64,000 nt of DNA, taken from JBQTII01 sp052387905. Lineage in GTDB: Bacteria > Actinomycetota > Actinomycetes > Sporichthyales > Sporichthyaceae. Positions within the stretch are counted from its first letter, which is position 1. Each line of letters begins with the position of its first letter. The notes under the pieces are model-generated. The model saw nothing but the letters and a program-made list of their open reading frames with translations. It made no database searches and was not told the DNA's origin. This document shows, one piece after another, positions 42,204 through 51,075 of the stretch. Location of the stretch: assembly GCA_052387905.1 (NCBI GenBank), contig JBQTIR010000021.1, forward strand, positions 1-64,000, read 5' to 3'. A program made the translations under genes and the position numbers.

Positions 42204-43511
42204 CTAAGCAGTCTGCGCCGCCGCCACCATCGCGGACGTGATGGCTGCCAGGTCCGCTGCGGAGGTGATGTACGGCGGCATGGTGTAGATCAGATTCCGG
42301 AACGGGCGAATCCACACCCCGTGCTCCAACGCGGTCGCGCTGGCTCGCGCCACGTCGACCGGCCGCCTGGTCTCGATGACCCCGATCCCGCCCAGCACCC
42401 GGACCTCGGCGACCCCCGGCAGGTCCGCGGCCGGCGCCAGACCGGCGCGCAGTCCGCTCTGCAGGGCGCGGATCTCGCTGCGCCAGTCGCGCCCGGTGAG
42501 CAGGTCGATGTTGGCGCAGGCGACCGCACACGCCAGCGGGTTTCCCATGTAGGTCGGGCCGTGCATCAGGACGCCGGCCTCGCCGCTGCAGACGGTCTGG
42601 GCGACGGCGGGAGTGCACAACGTCGCCGCCATCGACAGGTACCCGCCGGTCATGGCCTTGCCGACGCACACGATGTCGGGCCGGACCCCGGCGCCGGTGT
42701 GGGCGAACATCTCGCCGGTGCGTCCGAAACCGGTGCCGATCTCGTCCAGGATCAACAGGACGCCGTGGCGGTCGGCTAGCTCGCGCAGCGCCCGGACACA
42801 GGCGGGGGAGTGGAAGCGCATGCCGCCGGCGTTCTGCACCACCGGTTCCACGATGATCGCGGCTACGTCGCGGGCGTGCTGGGCGAGAAGTGCGGCGGTC
42901 GCGTCGAACCACGCGGGGTCGAGGTCGGCGTCGTAGCCGTCCGGTGGTCGTGGGGCGAAGATCTGTTCCGGCAGGAATCCGGTGAACAGATGATGCATCC
43001 CGCCGACCGGATCGCACACGGCCATCGTCGCGAACGTATCGCCGTGGTAACCGCCGCGCACGGTGAACAGCCGCGTCCGGTGCTCGCCGCGGGCCTGCCA
43101 GTACTGCAGCGCCATCTTGATCGCGACCTCGACCGAGACGGAGCCGGAATCGGAGAGGAAGACGTGGCGCAGGCCAGGGTCGACGAGCGCGAGGAGGCGC
43201 TGCGCGAGACCGATCGCGCCGGGATGGGTCAGGCCGCCGAACATGACGTGCGACATCCGGTCGAGCTGGTCGTGGGCCGCGGCGTCCAGAACCGGGTGCC
43301 GGTACCCGTGGATCGCCGCCCACCAGGAGGACATGGCGTCGATGACCTCACGTCCGTCCGCCAGCTGAAGCCGCACTCCTTGGGCGCCGACCACCGGCAG
43401 GACGGGCCCGGGGGCAGTCATCGAGGCGTAGGGGTGCCAGAGCAGCTCGCGGTCGAGGGCGAGCAGGTGCTCGGCGCTGGTGGCGCCGCCGGGGCGGACG
43501 GGTCCTGACAC
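42204..43511 (-). CDS. bioA: Adenosylmethionine-8-amino-7-oxononanoate aminotransferase
   Basis: Biotin-synthesis enzyme that transfers the amino group of S-adenosylmethionine to KAPA to make DAPA, 435 residues. The N-terminal LWHPYASM signature, SSWWAAIHGY (substrate site), the PLP-binding LDEIGTGFGRTG and the Schiff-base lysine K285 in CVGKAMTGG are present. GTG start with GAGGG upstream. No bioF, bioD or bioB is in the window, so it stands alone. The palindromic repeat copy 2 lies just upstream, outside the coding region. Confidence 0.95.
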   Translation of the reverse strand: MSGPVRPGGATSAEHLLALDRELLWHPYASMTAPGPVLPVVGAQGVRLQLADGREVIDAMSSWWAAIHGYRHPVLDAAAHDQLDRMSHVMFGGLTHPGAIGLAQRLLALVDPGLRHVFLSDSGSVSVEVAIKMALQYWQARGEHRTRLFTVRGGYHGDTFATMAVCDPVGGMHHLFTGFLPEQIFAPRPPDGYDADLDPAWFDATAALLAQHARDVAAIIVEPVVQNAGGMRFHSPACVRALRELADRHGVLLILDEIGTGFGRTGEMFAHTGAGVRPDIVCVGKAMTGGYLSMAATLCTPAVAQTVCSGEAGVLMHGPTYMGNPLACAVACANIDLLTGRDWRSEIRALQSGLRAGLAPAADLPGVAEVRVLGGIGVIETRRPVDVARASATALEHGVWIRPFRNLIYTMPPYITSAADLAAITSAMVAAAQTA

Positions 43512-43538
43512 GCCCTCAGTCTAGGAACCGCCCGCTCG

Positions 43539-43567
43539 GCCCCTGCCCTCCGCGGCATGCATGCTGA
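43539..43567. repeat. Tandem extra copy of the palindrome's left arm
   Basis: The 29 bases 43539-43567 recur exactly at 43571-43599, a 32-bp period. They contain CCCTGCCCTCCGCGGCATGC and the following ATGCTGA. The second copy forms the left arm of repeat copy 2, so the first is an added half-element in the leader of the bioA gene. It suggests a local duplication or slippage event. Confidence 0.8.
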
Positions 43568-43583
43568 ATCGCCCCTGCCCTCC

Positions 43584-43660
43584 GCGGCATGCATGCTGAG
43601 ATCGACGCGACACGCCGTGCGCCCACCGGCGTGTCGCGGTGGTTTAGGCATGCATGCCGC
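43584..43660. repeat. Nested double palindrome, copy 2
   Basis: 77-bp copy of the element at 6597-6672. Outer arms GCGGCATGCATGC (43584-43596) and GCATGCATGCCGC (43648-43660) pair perfectly. Inner arms CGCGACACGCCG (43606-43617) and CGGCGTGTCGCG (43627-43638) pair perfectly around a 9-base loop. Loops and spacers differ from copy 1 while the arms are kept, as expected if structure is selected. It sits upstream of bioA and downstream of the deacetylase-like gene. Confidence 0.88.
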
Positions 43661-43679
43661 CGGGACTGTGCCGCTGGGG

Positions 43680-44927
43680 CTAGTACCTCATCGCCTGGTT
43701 GGGCAGGGCCTGGAGCTTGGCGAGGGTCGCGGGAGTCTGCGCCTCCATCCACTCGACGAGCTGGATGAAGGAGATGCAGCGCGTGTCCGGGTTATCGCAG
43801 GTCTCGGTGACGAAGTCCGCGAGTGCATCGCCGTAGATGCCGCCGTTCCACGGCGCGAAGTGGGCGCCGAGGATTAACGGGGCCCGGTTCCCCTGCGATA
43901 CCGCCCGATACGCGTTGCGGTAGGTGTCGAGTACCTGCTGCCGCATCGCGTCCCAGCGGCTCGCGGGTGCGGGCGCCGCACCGGACTGGCGCTCGTAGAA
44001 GTTGTAGTCCATCGAGAGCACGTAGTCCCCGCTACCGGCCATCCGCAGCACCTGCATCGGGATGTCCCACAGGCCGTCGCTGCGCTGCTCGGGCCAGTTC
44101 AGGTAGCCGTAGCCGCTGGTGTCGTAGCGGAAGCCGCGCGCCACCAACGCCGGGAAGAGCTCGCTGCGCTTGCCCTCCAGGCACGGCGTGCGCCCACCGA
44201 CGATGTCGTCGGGACCGAAGGGCAGGGCGGCCGCGCCCGGGGCGTCGTTGTAGGTGCGCCAGTCCCGCAGGAACGCATCGAACTGCGCGATCTCGTTGCG
44301 CCAATCGGCCGTGGACCACGCCGCGACACCGCTGGATCCGCAGAAGTGCCCGTTGTAGTGGGTGCCGATCTCGTCACCGTCGAGATAGGCCTGACGGGCG
44401 AACTCCAGGCGCAGCCGCGCGTCGGCGGCGGTCTTGCTGAACCCGATCTCCGAACTGCCCACCGGCTTGCCCGGCGGTCGGTAGAGCGAGCGCTTGTCCT
44501 CAGGAATCAGGTAGGTGCCGGAGAGAAAGAAACTCATATCGGCCCCGGTGCGCCGGCCGACGTCGATCCACCGACCCCACTGCTCAAGGTTGCCGCCGCC
44601 GTCGAAGGACACGACCACGAACTGCGGAGCGCGTTCACCGGCGGCCAACGCGGTGGCGGTGAAGGCCGCCGGCGCCCTCGCCGTCGCACTCGCCGACGGG
44701 CTCGGCTGGGGAGAGTCGTTCATGCCGGGAGCCACGGGAGCGCTGGGTGACGACGTGGCGCCGGGTCCGGCCGCCGGGTCCGGCGCCGAGGTGGCGCTAG
44801 GCAGGTCGCGGTCGGAGGTGGTCGCCAGGCCGAGGCCGACCAGACCGGACAGCGTCGCGGCGACGACCGCCACCGTCACGGTGGCGTTGCCGCCGATCCC
44901 CATCCCGCCCCGCCAACCTCGCCGCAC
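43680..44927 (-). CDS. Secreted polysaccharide deacetylase-like protein with variant active site
   Basis: A 415-residue protein with an N-terminal membrane anchor or signal (about 15-35), a Ser/Pro/Ala-rich linker (40-90) and a NodB-like barrel. The first motif reads VVVSFDGGG (D109) where active enzymes usually have T-F-D-D-G. A probable metal-binding pair is H190 and H194 in GTHYNGHFCG. The changed first motif raises doubt about catalysis or suggests a different substrate, perhaps a cell-wall glycan. The GTG start at 44927 lacks a clear ribosome site; ATG 44903, behind GGGGCGGG, is a good alternative. Confidence 0.75.
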   Translation of the reverse strand: MRRGWRGGMGIGGNATVTVAVVAATLSGLVGLGLATTSDRDLPSATSAPDPAAGPGATSSPSAPVAPGMNDSPQPSPSASATARAPAAFTATALAAGERAPQFVVVSFDGGGNLEQWGRWIDVGRRTGADMSFFLSGTYLIPEDKRSLYRPPGKPVGSSEIGFSKTAADARLRLEFARQAYLDGDEIGTHYNGHFCGSSGVAAWSTADWRNEIAQFDAFLRDWRTYNDAPGAAALPFGPDDIVGGRTPCLEGKRSELFPALVARGFRYDTSGYGYLNWPEQRSDGLWDIPMQVLRMAGSGDYVLSMDYNFYERQSGAAPAPASRWDAMRQQVLDTYRNAYRAVSQGNRAPLILGAHFAPWNGGIYGDALADFVTETCDNPDTRCISFIQLVEWMEAQTPATLAKLQALPNQAMRY

Positions 44928-44985
44928 AGCACGACGGTAGGGCTCAGCTCCCCCGGCCGGGGGTGATTTCGCCCAGTTGAGGAAG

Positions 44986-45309
44986 TCAGGCCGCGGTGGC
45001 CGAGGATTCCGAGGTCAGCAGGCCAGTCAGGGGTCGCGCCGCCGGCACCAGCGGTGCGCGCGGCCCTTCGACGTGGGTAACGAGGACCGCCCCCCATAGC
45101 GCGGCGATCGCACCCGCCGCGAAGGCGCCGCCCACCGCGGCGAAGGAGTGGTCCCCGTCGGCCAGGCCCTGGGCCAGATACATGAAGGCGAGCAGCCCGA
45201 GCACGCAGGCGAGCAGGGTCAGGCAGTAGGAGTAGAGCCGCAGCCGGCTCAGCCGGCGCGCTTCGAGCTGCCACGCCGGGACAACGGTGATGTCGGGCGC
45301 GGGACGCAT
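44986..45309 (-). CDS. Small two-helix membrane protein, unknown function
   Basis: A 107-residue protein with two hydrophobic segments (about 27-46 and 56-77), short basic N-terminal and Pro/Ala-rich C-terminal tails. I do not recognise the family. It is divergent from the metallopeptidase gene and 58 bp upstream of the deacetylase-like gene in the same orientation. Confidence 0.6.
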   Translation of the reverse strand: MRPAPDITVVPAWQLEARRLSRLRLYSYCLTLLACVLGLLAFMYLAQGLADGDHSFAAVGGAFAAGAIAALWGAVLVTHVEGPRAPLVPAARPLTGLLTSESSATAA

Positions 45310-45566
45310 CCGCCGATTATGTGTCAGATGCGGACACGGCGCCGCCGCGTTGCCAGGTCTTGAGCAGGTCGATAAGGCGCGCTGCCGGGTGGAGGCTGGC
45401 TCCAGGGCCTGACAGCTGCGACACAGGGTGTTGCGGTGTGCTGCTTTTTCCCAAGCCCGGGACCCGTCCCGATATCAGTGCTTAAGCTCGCGCAGAGGGC
45501 ACTCACCAAGCTCATCCGGGTTTCGTCCCGAATGTGGTGCGGGTAACAACACTGGAGGGTCATCGC

Positions 45567-47447
45567 ATGCCGCGTCACCACAAGCCGGGTTCTCGTTCGA
45601 TAGCGCTGCGATCCACCGCAGTCCTCAGCGCCCTCGGGCTGGCGGTCGGGCTCGCCGTCGCCATGCCGGATCAACGGGCTCTTGCCGCTGCAGACGTCCA
45701 CGCCGACGAGCAGGACAGCGCGCTGGACCCAGGAATCGTGGGTCATCTGCCGCACGATCTGACCTTCACCCTGTCCCCCGAGCTGGCCCAGATGTTCGGG
45801 CGCTCCGCGGTGAACGCCGACGAGGCGATGGATCTGCTGGCCACCCGCGGCACATCTCTGAACGCGGCGATGCCCGGCCTCGTGCCCGCCGAGACCCCGG
45901 CGGTCGGGACCAAGCGCCTGTGGCCGGCGTTGGACGCCAGTGGCAACACGCCCACTGCGTTGCCCGCGGTCGGGATCTTCCTGAAGGAGTACACGCTTTC
46001 CGGCAAGCGCGACAACATCGAGGTGTGGGTCGCCAGCGGTGCTGACGAGATCTCCACGGGCACCGCGTTCCCCGAGGGCGATTGCCGCGCGACCAAGGCG
46101 GACCCCACGGTCGTGACGCCGGCCCAGGCACAGTTCCTCGCCGATGAGTTCCAGGAGAAGCAGCTGCCGAAGGAGACGAAGTTCTTCTCGGTCGCCCCCT
46201 CGCGCAACGGCACCGCCTCGATCGGCCAGCTCGGGCCGCTGGGGCTGGACTTCCGGGGCGGCGGGGATTCCACCGTCGCGCTGATCGACAACGTCCGGGA
46301 CCCGAACTTCTACGACTTCGAGAACAACCGGACCTACATCGCCGGCTTCTTCGCCCCGATCTTCAACGTCCTCACCGACCGCAACGTGATGACGATCGAC
46401 GCCTTCGACTGGCTGCACCGCACGGGCAAGAACCCGAAGAACGAGCCCGACGACGACATCTGCCAGTCGCGTCCGGCGCGTCCCCAGCTCTACGAGAGCG
46501 TGTTCGCTCACGAGTACCAGCACCTGCTGATGAGCTACACGGACCCGGGCGAGACCATCTGGATCAACGAGGGCCTGTCGGACATGGCGCCGTTCTTCGT
46601 CGGTTACGCCGATCCCAAGCGCTCGATCAAGCAGACCCGCGCCGAGAGCCACATCTACTGCTTCCAGGGCTACGGCGAGACCAAGGGCCCGTCGAACCCC
46701 AATCCGAACGCCTGCGGAGGCCCGGAGAACTCGCTGACCGCCTGGGAGGACCAGGGCGGCGGTTCGGACGTGCTGGCCGACTACGGCAACGCCTGGTCGT
46801 TCCTGCTCTACCTGTTCGACCGTTACGGCGCCGAGCTCATCTCCGCGCTGCACCGGGACGGCATGCGCCAGGGCCTGCCCAGCGTCCAGGCGGCCCTCGA
46901 CGACGTCGCACCCGGTACGAAGGTGCAGGACCTGGTGCACGACTTCCAGCTGACGAACCTGCTGGACAACATCGCCAGCGACCCCGCCGTCGACGTGGCC
47001 GGGGTCAAGCGGTCCGCGATCACCACGGACAGCCTGCGCGCCGAGATCAACTACCGCGTCGACGAGGCCTACCTGCGTCCCGGCGCATCCCCGAACGGCG
47101 CGGACTACGTGGTCCTGCGCAAGGGCGGGGAGGACCTGGCCGGTTCGGCCCTGCGCAGTCTCGTCTTCGCCGGTGCCCCCACGGTGGTGAGCAACGACGA
47201 AGAGGTCGCGGTCGAGAACTGGAAGCTGCGGCTGGTCGGCCTGGATTCCGCGGGCAAGTCGCGGGTCCTGGTGAAGACCTTCGACTCGGCGTTCAACCTG
47301 ACCCTGGCGGCGAAGGCGCTTGGCGCGTTCGACGGGTTCGACACCGTCATCGCCGTGGTCAGCCACGACGACACCCAGGAGCTGCTCTCCGCCTACGCGC
47401 CGTACGCGCTGACCGTGAACGGAGCTCTGCAGAAGGGCGGATCCTGA
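45567..47447 (+). CDS. Secreted zinc metallopeptidase-like protein (HExxH)
   Basis: A 626-residue exported protein (signal peptide about 1-41) with the zinc motif HEYQH (H315, E316, H319) and a downstream glutamate in INEGLSD (E335), the pattern of gluzincin-type peptidases. Around it lie ESVFAHEYQHLLMSY and a DEAYL-containing C-terminal beta-rich part. It resembles Peptidase M6/immune-inhibitor-like secreted proteases in layout, but I cannot name the exact family. ATG 45567 has GGAGGG seven bases upstream. A strong terminator follows. Confidence 0.8.
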   Translation: MPRHHKPGSRSIALRSTAVLSALGLAVGLAVAMPDQRALAAADVHADEQDSALDPGIVGHLPHDLTFTLSPELAQMFGRSAVNADEAMDLLATRGTSLNAAMPGLVPAETPAVGTKRLWPALDASGNTPTALPAVGIFLKEYTLSGKRDNIEVWVASGADEISTGTAFPEGDCRATKADPTVVTPAQAQFLADEFQEKQLPKETKFFSVAPSRNGTASIGQLGPLGLDFRGGGDSTVALIDNVRDPNFYDFENNRTYIAGFFAPIFNVLTDRNVMTIDAFDWLHRTGKNPKNEPDDDICQSRPARPQLYESVFAHEYQHLLMSYTDPGETIWINEGLSDMAPFFVGYADPKRSIKQTRAESHIYCFQGYGETKGPSNPNPNACGGPENSLTAWEDQGGGSDVLADYGNAWSFLLYLFDRYGAELISALHRDGMRQGLPSVQAALDDVAPGTKVQDLVHDFQLTNLLDNIASDPAVDVAGVKRSAITTDSLRAEINYRVDEAYLRPGASPNGADYVVLRKGGEDLAGSALRSLVFAGAPTVVSNDEEVAVENWKLRLVGLDSAGKSRVLVKTFDSAFNLTLAAKALGAFDGFDTVIAVVSHDDTQELLSAYAPYALTVNGALQKGGS

Positions 47448-47465
47448 CCCCTGCACCCCGCGCAT

Positions 47466-47500
47466 CCCGAGGCCCTGGTCCCACGGACCGGGGCCTCGGG
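47466..47500. terminator. Terminator hairpin after the metallopeptidase gene
   Basis: CCCGAGGCCC (47466-47475) pairs perfectly with GGGCCTCGGG (47491-47500). The inner arms GGTCC (47477-47481) and GGACC (47485-47489) extend the stem around a 3-base loop. It lies 19 bp after the stop codon. No T tract follows, as is common in GC-rich actinobacteria. Confidence 0.8.
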
Positions 47501-47557
47501 CGTTCCCTTCGACCGATCTGCCGCGACGCTCCCAGGTAGGCCCGCTTGGATGGCGTG

Positions 47558-49036
47558 ATGAGAGCGCTGATGCGGGTGGACAAGGTGGACAAGGTACTGA
47601 CTGCGGCCCTGAACAGTCGGGAGACTCCGCGCCTTGACGTGGTGTTGCCTGCCCTGTCTCGGGCCGCGAATCACGGCGTGCTCTGGGCCGGGGTGGGGGC
47701 GGCGCTGTGGGCGACCCGCAGTCCGGAGCTGCGCCGGTCCGCGCTGCGCGGGCTGGGCTCGTTGGCCTTGGCCAGCGCCGCTGCCAACGGGCCGGCGAAG
47801 TATCTGGCCCGACGTCCGCGCCCGGGCTTGGCGCAGACTCCGCTCGCGCGCCAACTCCTGCGCCAACCGGTGACCTACTCCTTCCCTTCCGGGCATTCGG
47901 CATCGGCGGCTGCGTTCGCCACCGGTGTCGCGCTGGAGAACCCGGTCGTTGCAGTGCCGGTCGCGATCGTGGCCCTGGGGGTCGGGGTCTCCCGCGTGCA
48001 CAACGGTGTGCATTACCCGACCGATGTCCTGGCCGGCTTCGCCCTGGGGGCGGCCGCGACCTGGGTTCTGACGCGGGCCTGGCCGGTGCGCCCCTCTGTC
48101 GGGCCGGCCGAACGCGCGCCCGCGGCCGAGGTCCCCGATCTGGGACTGGGCGCCGGACTCGTCGCGATCGCCAACCCGGGCGCCGGTGACGACGCGGCCC
48201 AGGACGTGGTGGAGGCCGTGGCCGCGGCGTTTCCGGCGGCGACGGTGCACGTGCGGGGCGAGGACGAGGACCTGCTTGACCTCCTGGGCAAGGCCGCCGG
48301 CGAGGCTACGGTGCTCGCGGTCGCCGGCGGCGACGGTTCGGTCAACGCCGCAATCACGGTTGCACTCGAGGCGGATCTGCCGCTACTGGTCATCCCCGGC
48401 GGCACCCTCAACCACTTCGCGCGGGACCTGGGGCTGACCAGCATCGGGGATGCCCTTGCCGCAGCCGCCGCGGGCAGTGCCTGCTGGGTCGACGTCGCAC
48501 GCGTGGCGGTGCACTCCGGACCCGCGCAGGCCGACGGGCCCGGGGTGGTCTTCGTCAACAACGCCAGCATCGGGGCCTACGCCCAGATCGTCACCGCCCG
48601 CGAACAGCTGGAGGAGCGCCTGGGCAAGTGGCCGGCGATGGTCGTCGCGCTGGCCCGGATCCTGCACCGTTCGGAGCCCGTCGAGGTGCAACTGGATGGG
48701 GAGAACCACCGGCTCTGGCTGCTCTTCGTCGGCAATTGCCGTTACGCCCCGCCCGGCTTCGCGCCCTCGTGGCGCGATCGCCTCGACGACGGCCTGCTCG
48801 ATGTGCGCCTCGTGGACGCCACCAGGCCGCTCTCGCGCACCAGGCTGGTCGTGGCGGTGCTCACCGGCCGGCTCGCGAAGACCCCGGTCTTCACCGCACG
48901 CACCGCCAAGCAGCTCACCGTTGTCGCGGTCGGGGATGCATTGCCGCTGGCCCGGGACGGTGAGGTCGGGGACGCTGCCCCGGGGTACTCGATGACCAAG
49001 ACCGGCCGCGTCCGGGTCTACCGCGCCGACAGCTGA
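47558..49036 (+). CDS. PAP2 phosphatase fused to a diacylglycerol/sphingosine kinase-like domain
   Basis: Fusion of 492 residues. The N-terminal membrane half is a PAP2 lipid phosphatase with all three motifs: K81 to R88-P89 (KYLARRPRP), PSGHS (110-114), and SR at 145-146 with H152 and D156 (VHYPTD). The C-terminal half (about 195-490) is a lipid-kinase catalytic domain with AVAGGDGSVNA and a PGGTLNHFARDLG motif. One protein could therefore remove and add phosphate on lipids such as phosphatidate or undecaprenyl phosphate. ATG 47558 is chosen; GTG 47555 and TTG 47546 are also in frame. Confidence 0.9.
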   Translation: MRALMRVDKVDKVLTAALNSRETPRLDVVLPALSRAANHGVLWAGVGAALWATRSPELRRSALRGLGSLALASAAANGPAKYLARRPRPGLAQTPLARQLLRQPVTYSFPSGHSASAAAFATGVALENPVVAVPVAIVALGVGVSRVHNGVHYPTDVLAGFALGAAATWVLTRAWPVRPSVGPAERAPAAEVPDLGLGAGLVAIANPGAGDDAAQDVVEAVAAAFPAATVHVRGEDEDLLDLLGKAAGEATVLAVAGGDGSVNAAITVALEADLPLLVIPGGTLNHFARDLGLTSIGDALAAAAAGSACWVDVARVAVHSGPAQADGPGVVFVNNASIGAYAQIVTAREQLEERLGKWPAMVVALARILHRSEPVEVQLDGENHRLWLLFVGNCRYAPPGFAPSWRDRLDDGLLDVRLVDATRPLSRTRLVVAVLTGRLAKTPVFTARTAKQLTVVAVGDALPLARDGEVGDAAPGYSMTKTGRVRVYRADS

Positions 49037-49367
49037 CCGACGTCCCTGCCGAAGTCGGCGCTCGGCGCTGGTTCACCAGCGGGACTCATCCAACCCCCCG
49101 GTCCGGCGTCTGCGGTAGTTATCGATCTGTCGAACGTGGACTGGCGGATCCGCCGCTGCGAAGCAGTTGCGGCTGCTACGACCCGCCAGGAGCTCCGGGC
49201 CGCGCGCTGGGTGTCCTACCCGCCCTCACCCGAACGGTGGAGCCGTAGGGGGGTCGAAATCCCCCAAGATCACCCGAAAGTACGGCGCCGGGACGCGGTG
49301 CGTTGCGTCGAAGTGGTCATGCGGCGCGATAAAGCGTCTCTCACCACCGCCACCGAGAGGACCGATC
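49037..49367. other. 331-bp intergenic region with short hairpins
   Basis: No gene is supported. It contains the palindrome GGCGGATCCGCC (49143-49154) and a hairpin GGGGG-TCGAAAT-CCCCC (49249-49265) whose loop superficially resembles a tRNA T-arm, but no cloverleaf can be built around it. The last 30 bases hold the AGAGGA ribosome site of the next gene. A long leader transcript is possible. Confidence 0.5.
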
Positions 49368-50006
<639 letters not shown>

Positions 50007-50024
50007 CCACGACCGAGCACACGA

Positions 50025-50038
50025 ACGCCTAGGGCTCT
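50025..50038 (+). repeat. 14-bp direct repeat, left copy
   Basis: ACGCCTAGGGCTCT, identical to 51042-51055. The two copies bracket the toxin-antitoxin pair at a distance of about 1 kb. Possible insertion footprint, but a 14-mer pair can arise by chance in a window of this size. Confidence 0.35.
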
Positions 50039-50055
50039 CGGTGGTGAGAGGGTTC

Positions 50056-50086
50056 GGCCCGCTTCGCAGTGGTAGCGAAGCGGGCC
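50056..50086. terminator. Terminator hairpin after the Ltp-domain gene
   Basis: GGCCCGCTTCGC (50056-50067) and GCGAAGCGGGCC (50075-50086) form a perfect 12-bp stem with a 7-base loop, 50 bp after the stop codon and followed by GTTCC. Confidence 0.85.
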
Positions 50087-50303
50087 GTTCCATGTGGCGG
50101 CGCCGTCGGTGTGCCCTCTAGCTCGCTTCACCTCGCGGCGGTGCTCACCCGCGGCCTCCGAGCTGCCGCTCACAGCAACGCGGTCAGAATCGGCACCCTT
50201 TCGACTGAACGCAGCACCGTCGCCGTTAGTGGTGGCCGGCGCGGCTGGCATCGCTCTCATGCTCGCGGGACGAACTAATAGGCCGAACATAGGACTTGAA
50301 TTC

Positions 50304-50323
50304 TGGTCCAATATTCGGGACCA
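50304..50323. promoter_or_regulatory. Inverted repeat before the RelE-type gene
   Basis: TGGTCC (50304-50309) and GGACCA (50318-50323) are perfect inverted arms around AATATTCG, just upstream of the toxin start in a locally AT-rich segment. This suits an autoregulatory operator of a toxin-antitoxin operon. Confidence 0.45.
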
Positions 50324-50330
50324 TCTAGAT

Positions 50331-50591
50331 GTGACGCGGTACATCATCGAGGTCGAGCTCGCCGCCGCTAGGGCCCTGAGCAAGCTCGACCGGGCCGTGC
50401 AGACGCGGCTAATCAACACCATTGAGGCGCTCGCTGAGAACCCGCGGCCCGCGGGCGCGACCAAGCTCGTTGGCCAGGACGCCATGCGCCTGCGAGCGGG
50501 GGACTACCGCATCGTCTACGTCATCGACGACACCGTCATCACGGTCACCATCGTGAAGGTCGGCCACCGAAGCAACGTCTACAAGAGGTGA
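50331..50591 (+). CDS. RelE/ParE-family toxin
   Basis: An 86-residue toxin of the RelE superfamily, which in most members cleaves mRNA in the ribosome. The family core is clear: ALSKLDRAVQTRLINTIEAL, NPRPAGATKLVG, then RLRAGDYRIVYVI and VGHRSNVY at the end. GTG 50331 gives the usual family N-terminus (TRYIIEV); longer frames upstream run into the operator. The antitoxin gene comes second, contrary to the usual order. Stop and antitoxin start regions are nearly overlapping, so translation is probably coupled. Confidence 0.88.
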   Translation: MTRYIIEVELAAARALSKLDRAVQTRLINTIEALAENPRPAGATKLVGQDAMRLRAGDYRIVYVIDDTVITVTIVKVGHRSNVYKR

Positions 50592-50596
50592 AGATC

Positions 50597-50851
50597 ATGG
50601 GTGACCTGCTGGTCCCGATCACCGAGGCCAAGGCCCGGCTCTCCGAGATCGTCCGCGAGTCTCAGGACCGCAACGTGCTGCTGATGAAGCACGGCCGCCC
50701 GGGTGCCGTCGTCATCTCCGCATCGCGGTACGACGACCTGATGGAGCGCATCGAGGACATGAGCGACCGCCTCTCGGTCTATGAGCGCGAGGGCGTCACC
50801 ATCGGACTGGACAAGCTCAAGGCTGAACTCGGTCTAACGGTCGGCGCTTGA
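50597..50851 (+). CDS. Phd/YefM-family antitoxin
   Basis: An 84-residue antitoxin. The N-terminal Phd fold is recognisable (VPITEAKARLSEIVRES, then VLLMKHGRPGAVVISASRYDDLMERIE); the C-terminal helices would bind the RelE-type toxin. ATG 50597 has AGAGGTG about eight bases upstream; GTG 50588 overlapping the toxin stop is an alternative. A short inverted pair CCTCGG (50854-50859) and CCGAGG (50882-50887) after the stop may end the transcript. Confidence 0.88.
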   Translation: MGDLLVPITEAKARLSEIVRESQDRNVLLMKHGRPGAVVISASRYDDLMERIEDMSDRLSVYEREGVTIGLDKLKAELGLTVGA

Positions 50852-51041
50852 CCCCTCGGAACATGGCGAAACGCCCCACCCCCGAGGACCCGGCAGTGAG
50901 GCGTCGCGTGTAGGCCTGGCGCCGCCAGACGGCAGGTGATCGCGGTGCTACCGCACGGATACGGGTCTAGAGCAGCCGGTCGGCGAGGAACACCTAAACC
51001 ACAATGAAGATGGCGTGCGGACTCTGTGCGGACTGGAGTCG

Positions 51042-51055
51042 ACGCCTAGGGCTCT
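51042..51055 (+). repeat. 14-bp direct repeat, right copy
   Basis: ACGCCTAGGGCTCT, the partner of 50025-50038. Just before it GTGCGGACT occurs twice (51015-51023 and 51026-51034), another small tandem duplication. It lies 20 bp downstream of the YajQ stop on the opposite strand. Confidence 0.35.
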
Positions 51056-51075
51056 GACCCGAACCACACGGCGCG

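Larger units (their letters stand above)
50007..50330. other. 324-bp intergenic region before the toxin-antitoxin pair
   Basis: Holds the terminator of the Ltp gene (50056-50086), one of two 14-bp direct repeats (50025-50038) and, at its AT-richer right end, a candidate promoter/operator for the RelE-type gene (50304-50323). The middle 200 bases show no convincing gene. Confidence 0.5.

Noticed and set aside
49241..49270. Possible tRNA T-arm (GGGGG-TCGAAAT-CCCCC)
   Set aside because: The loop lacks the TTC start and no acceptor, D or anticodon arms can be drawn around it.
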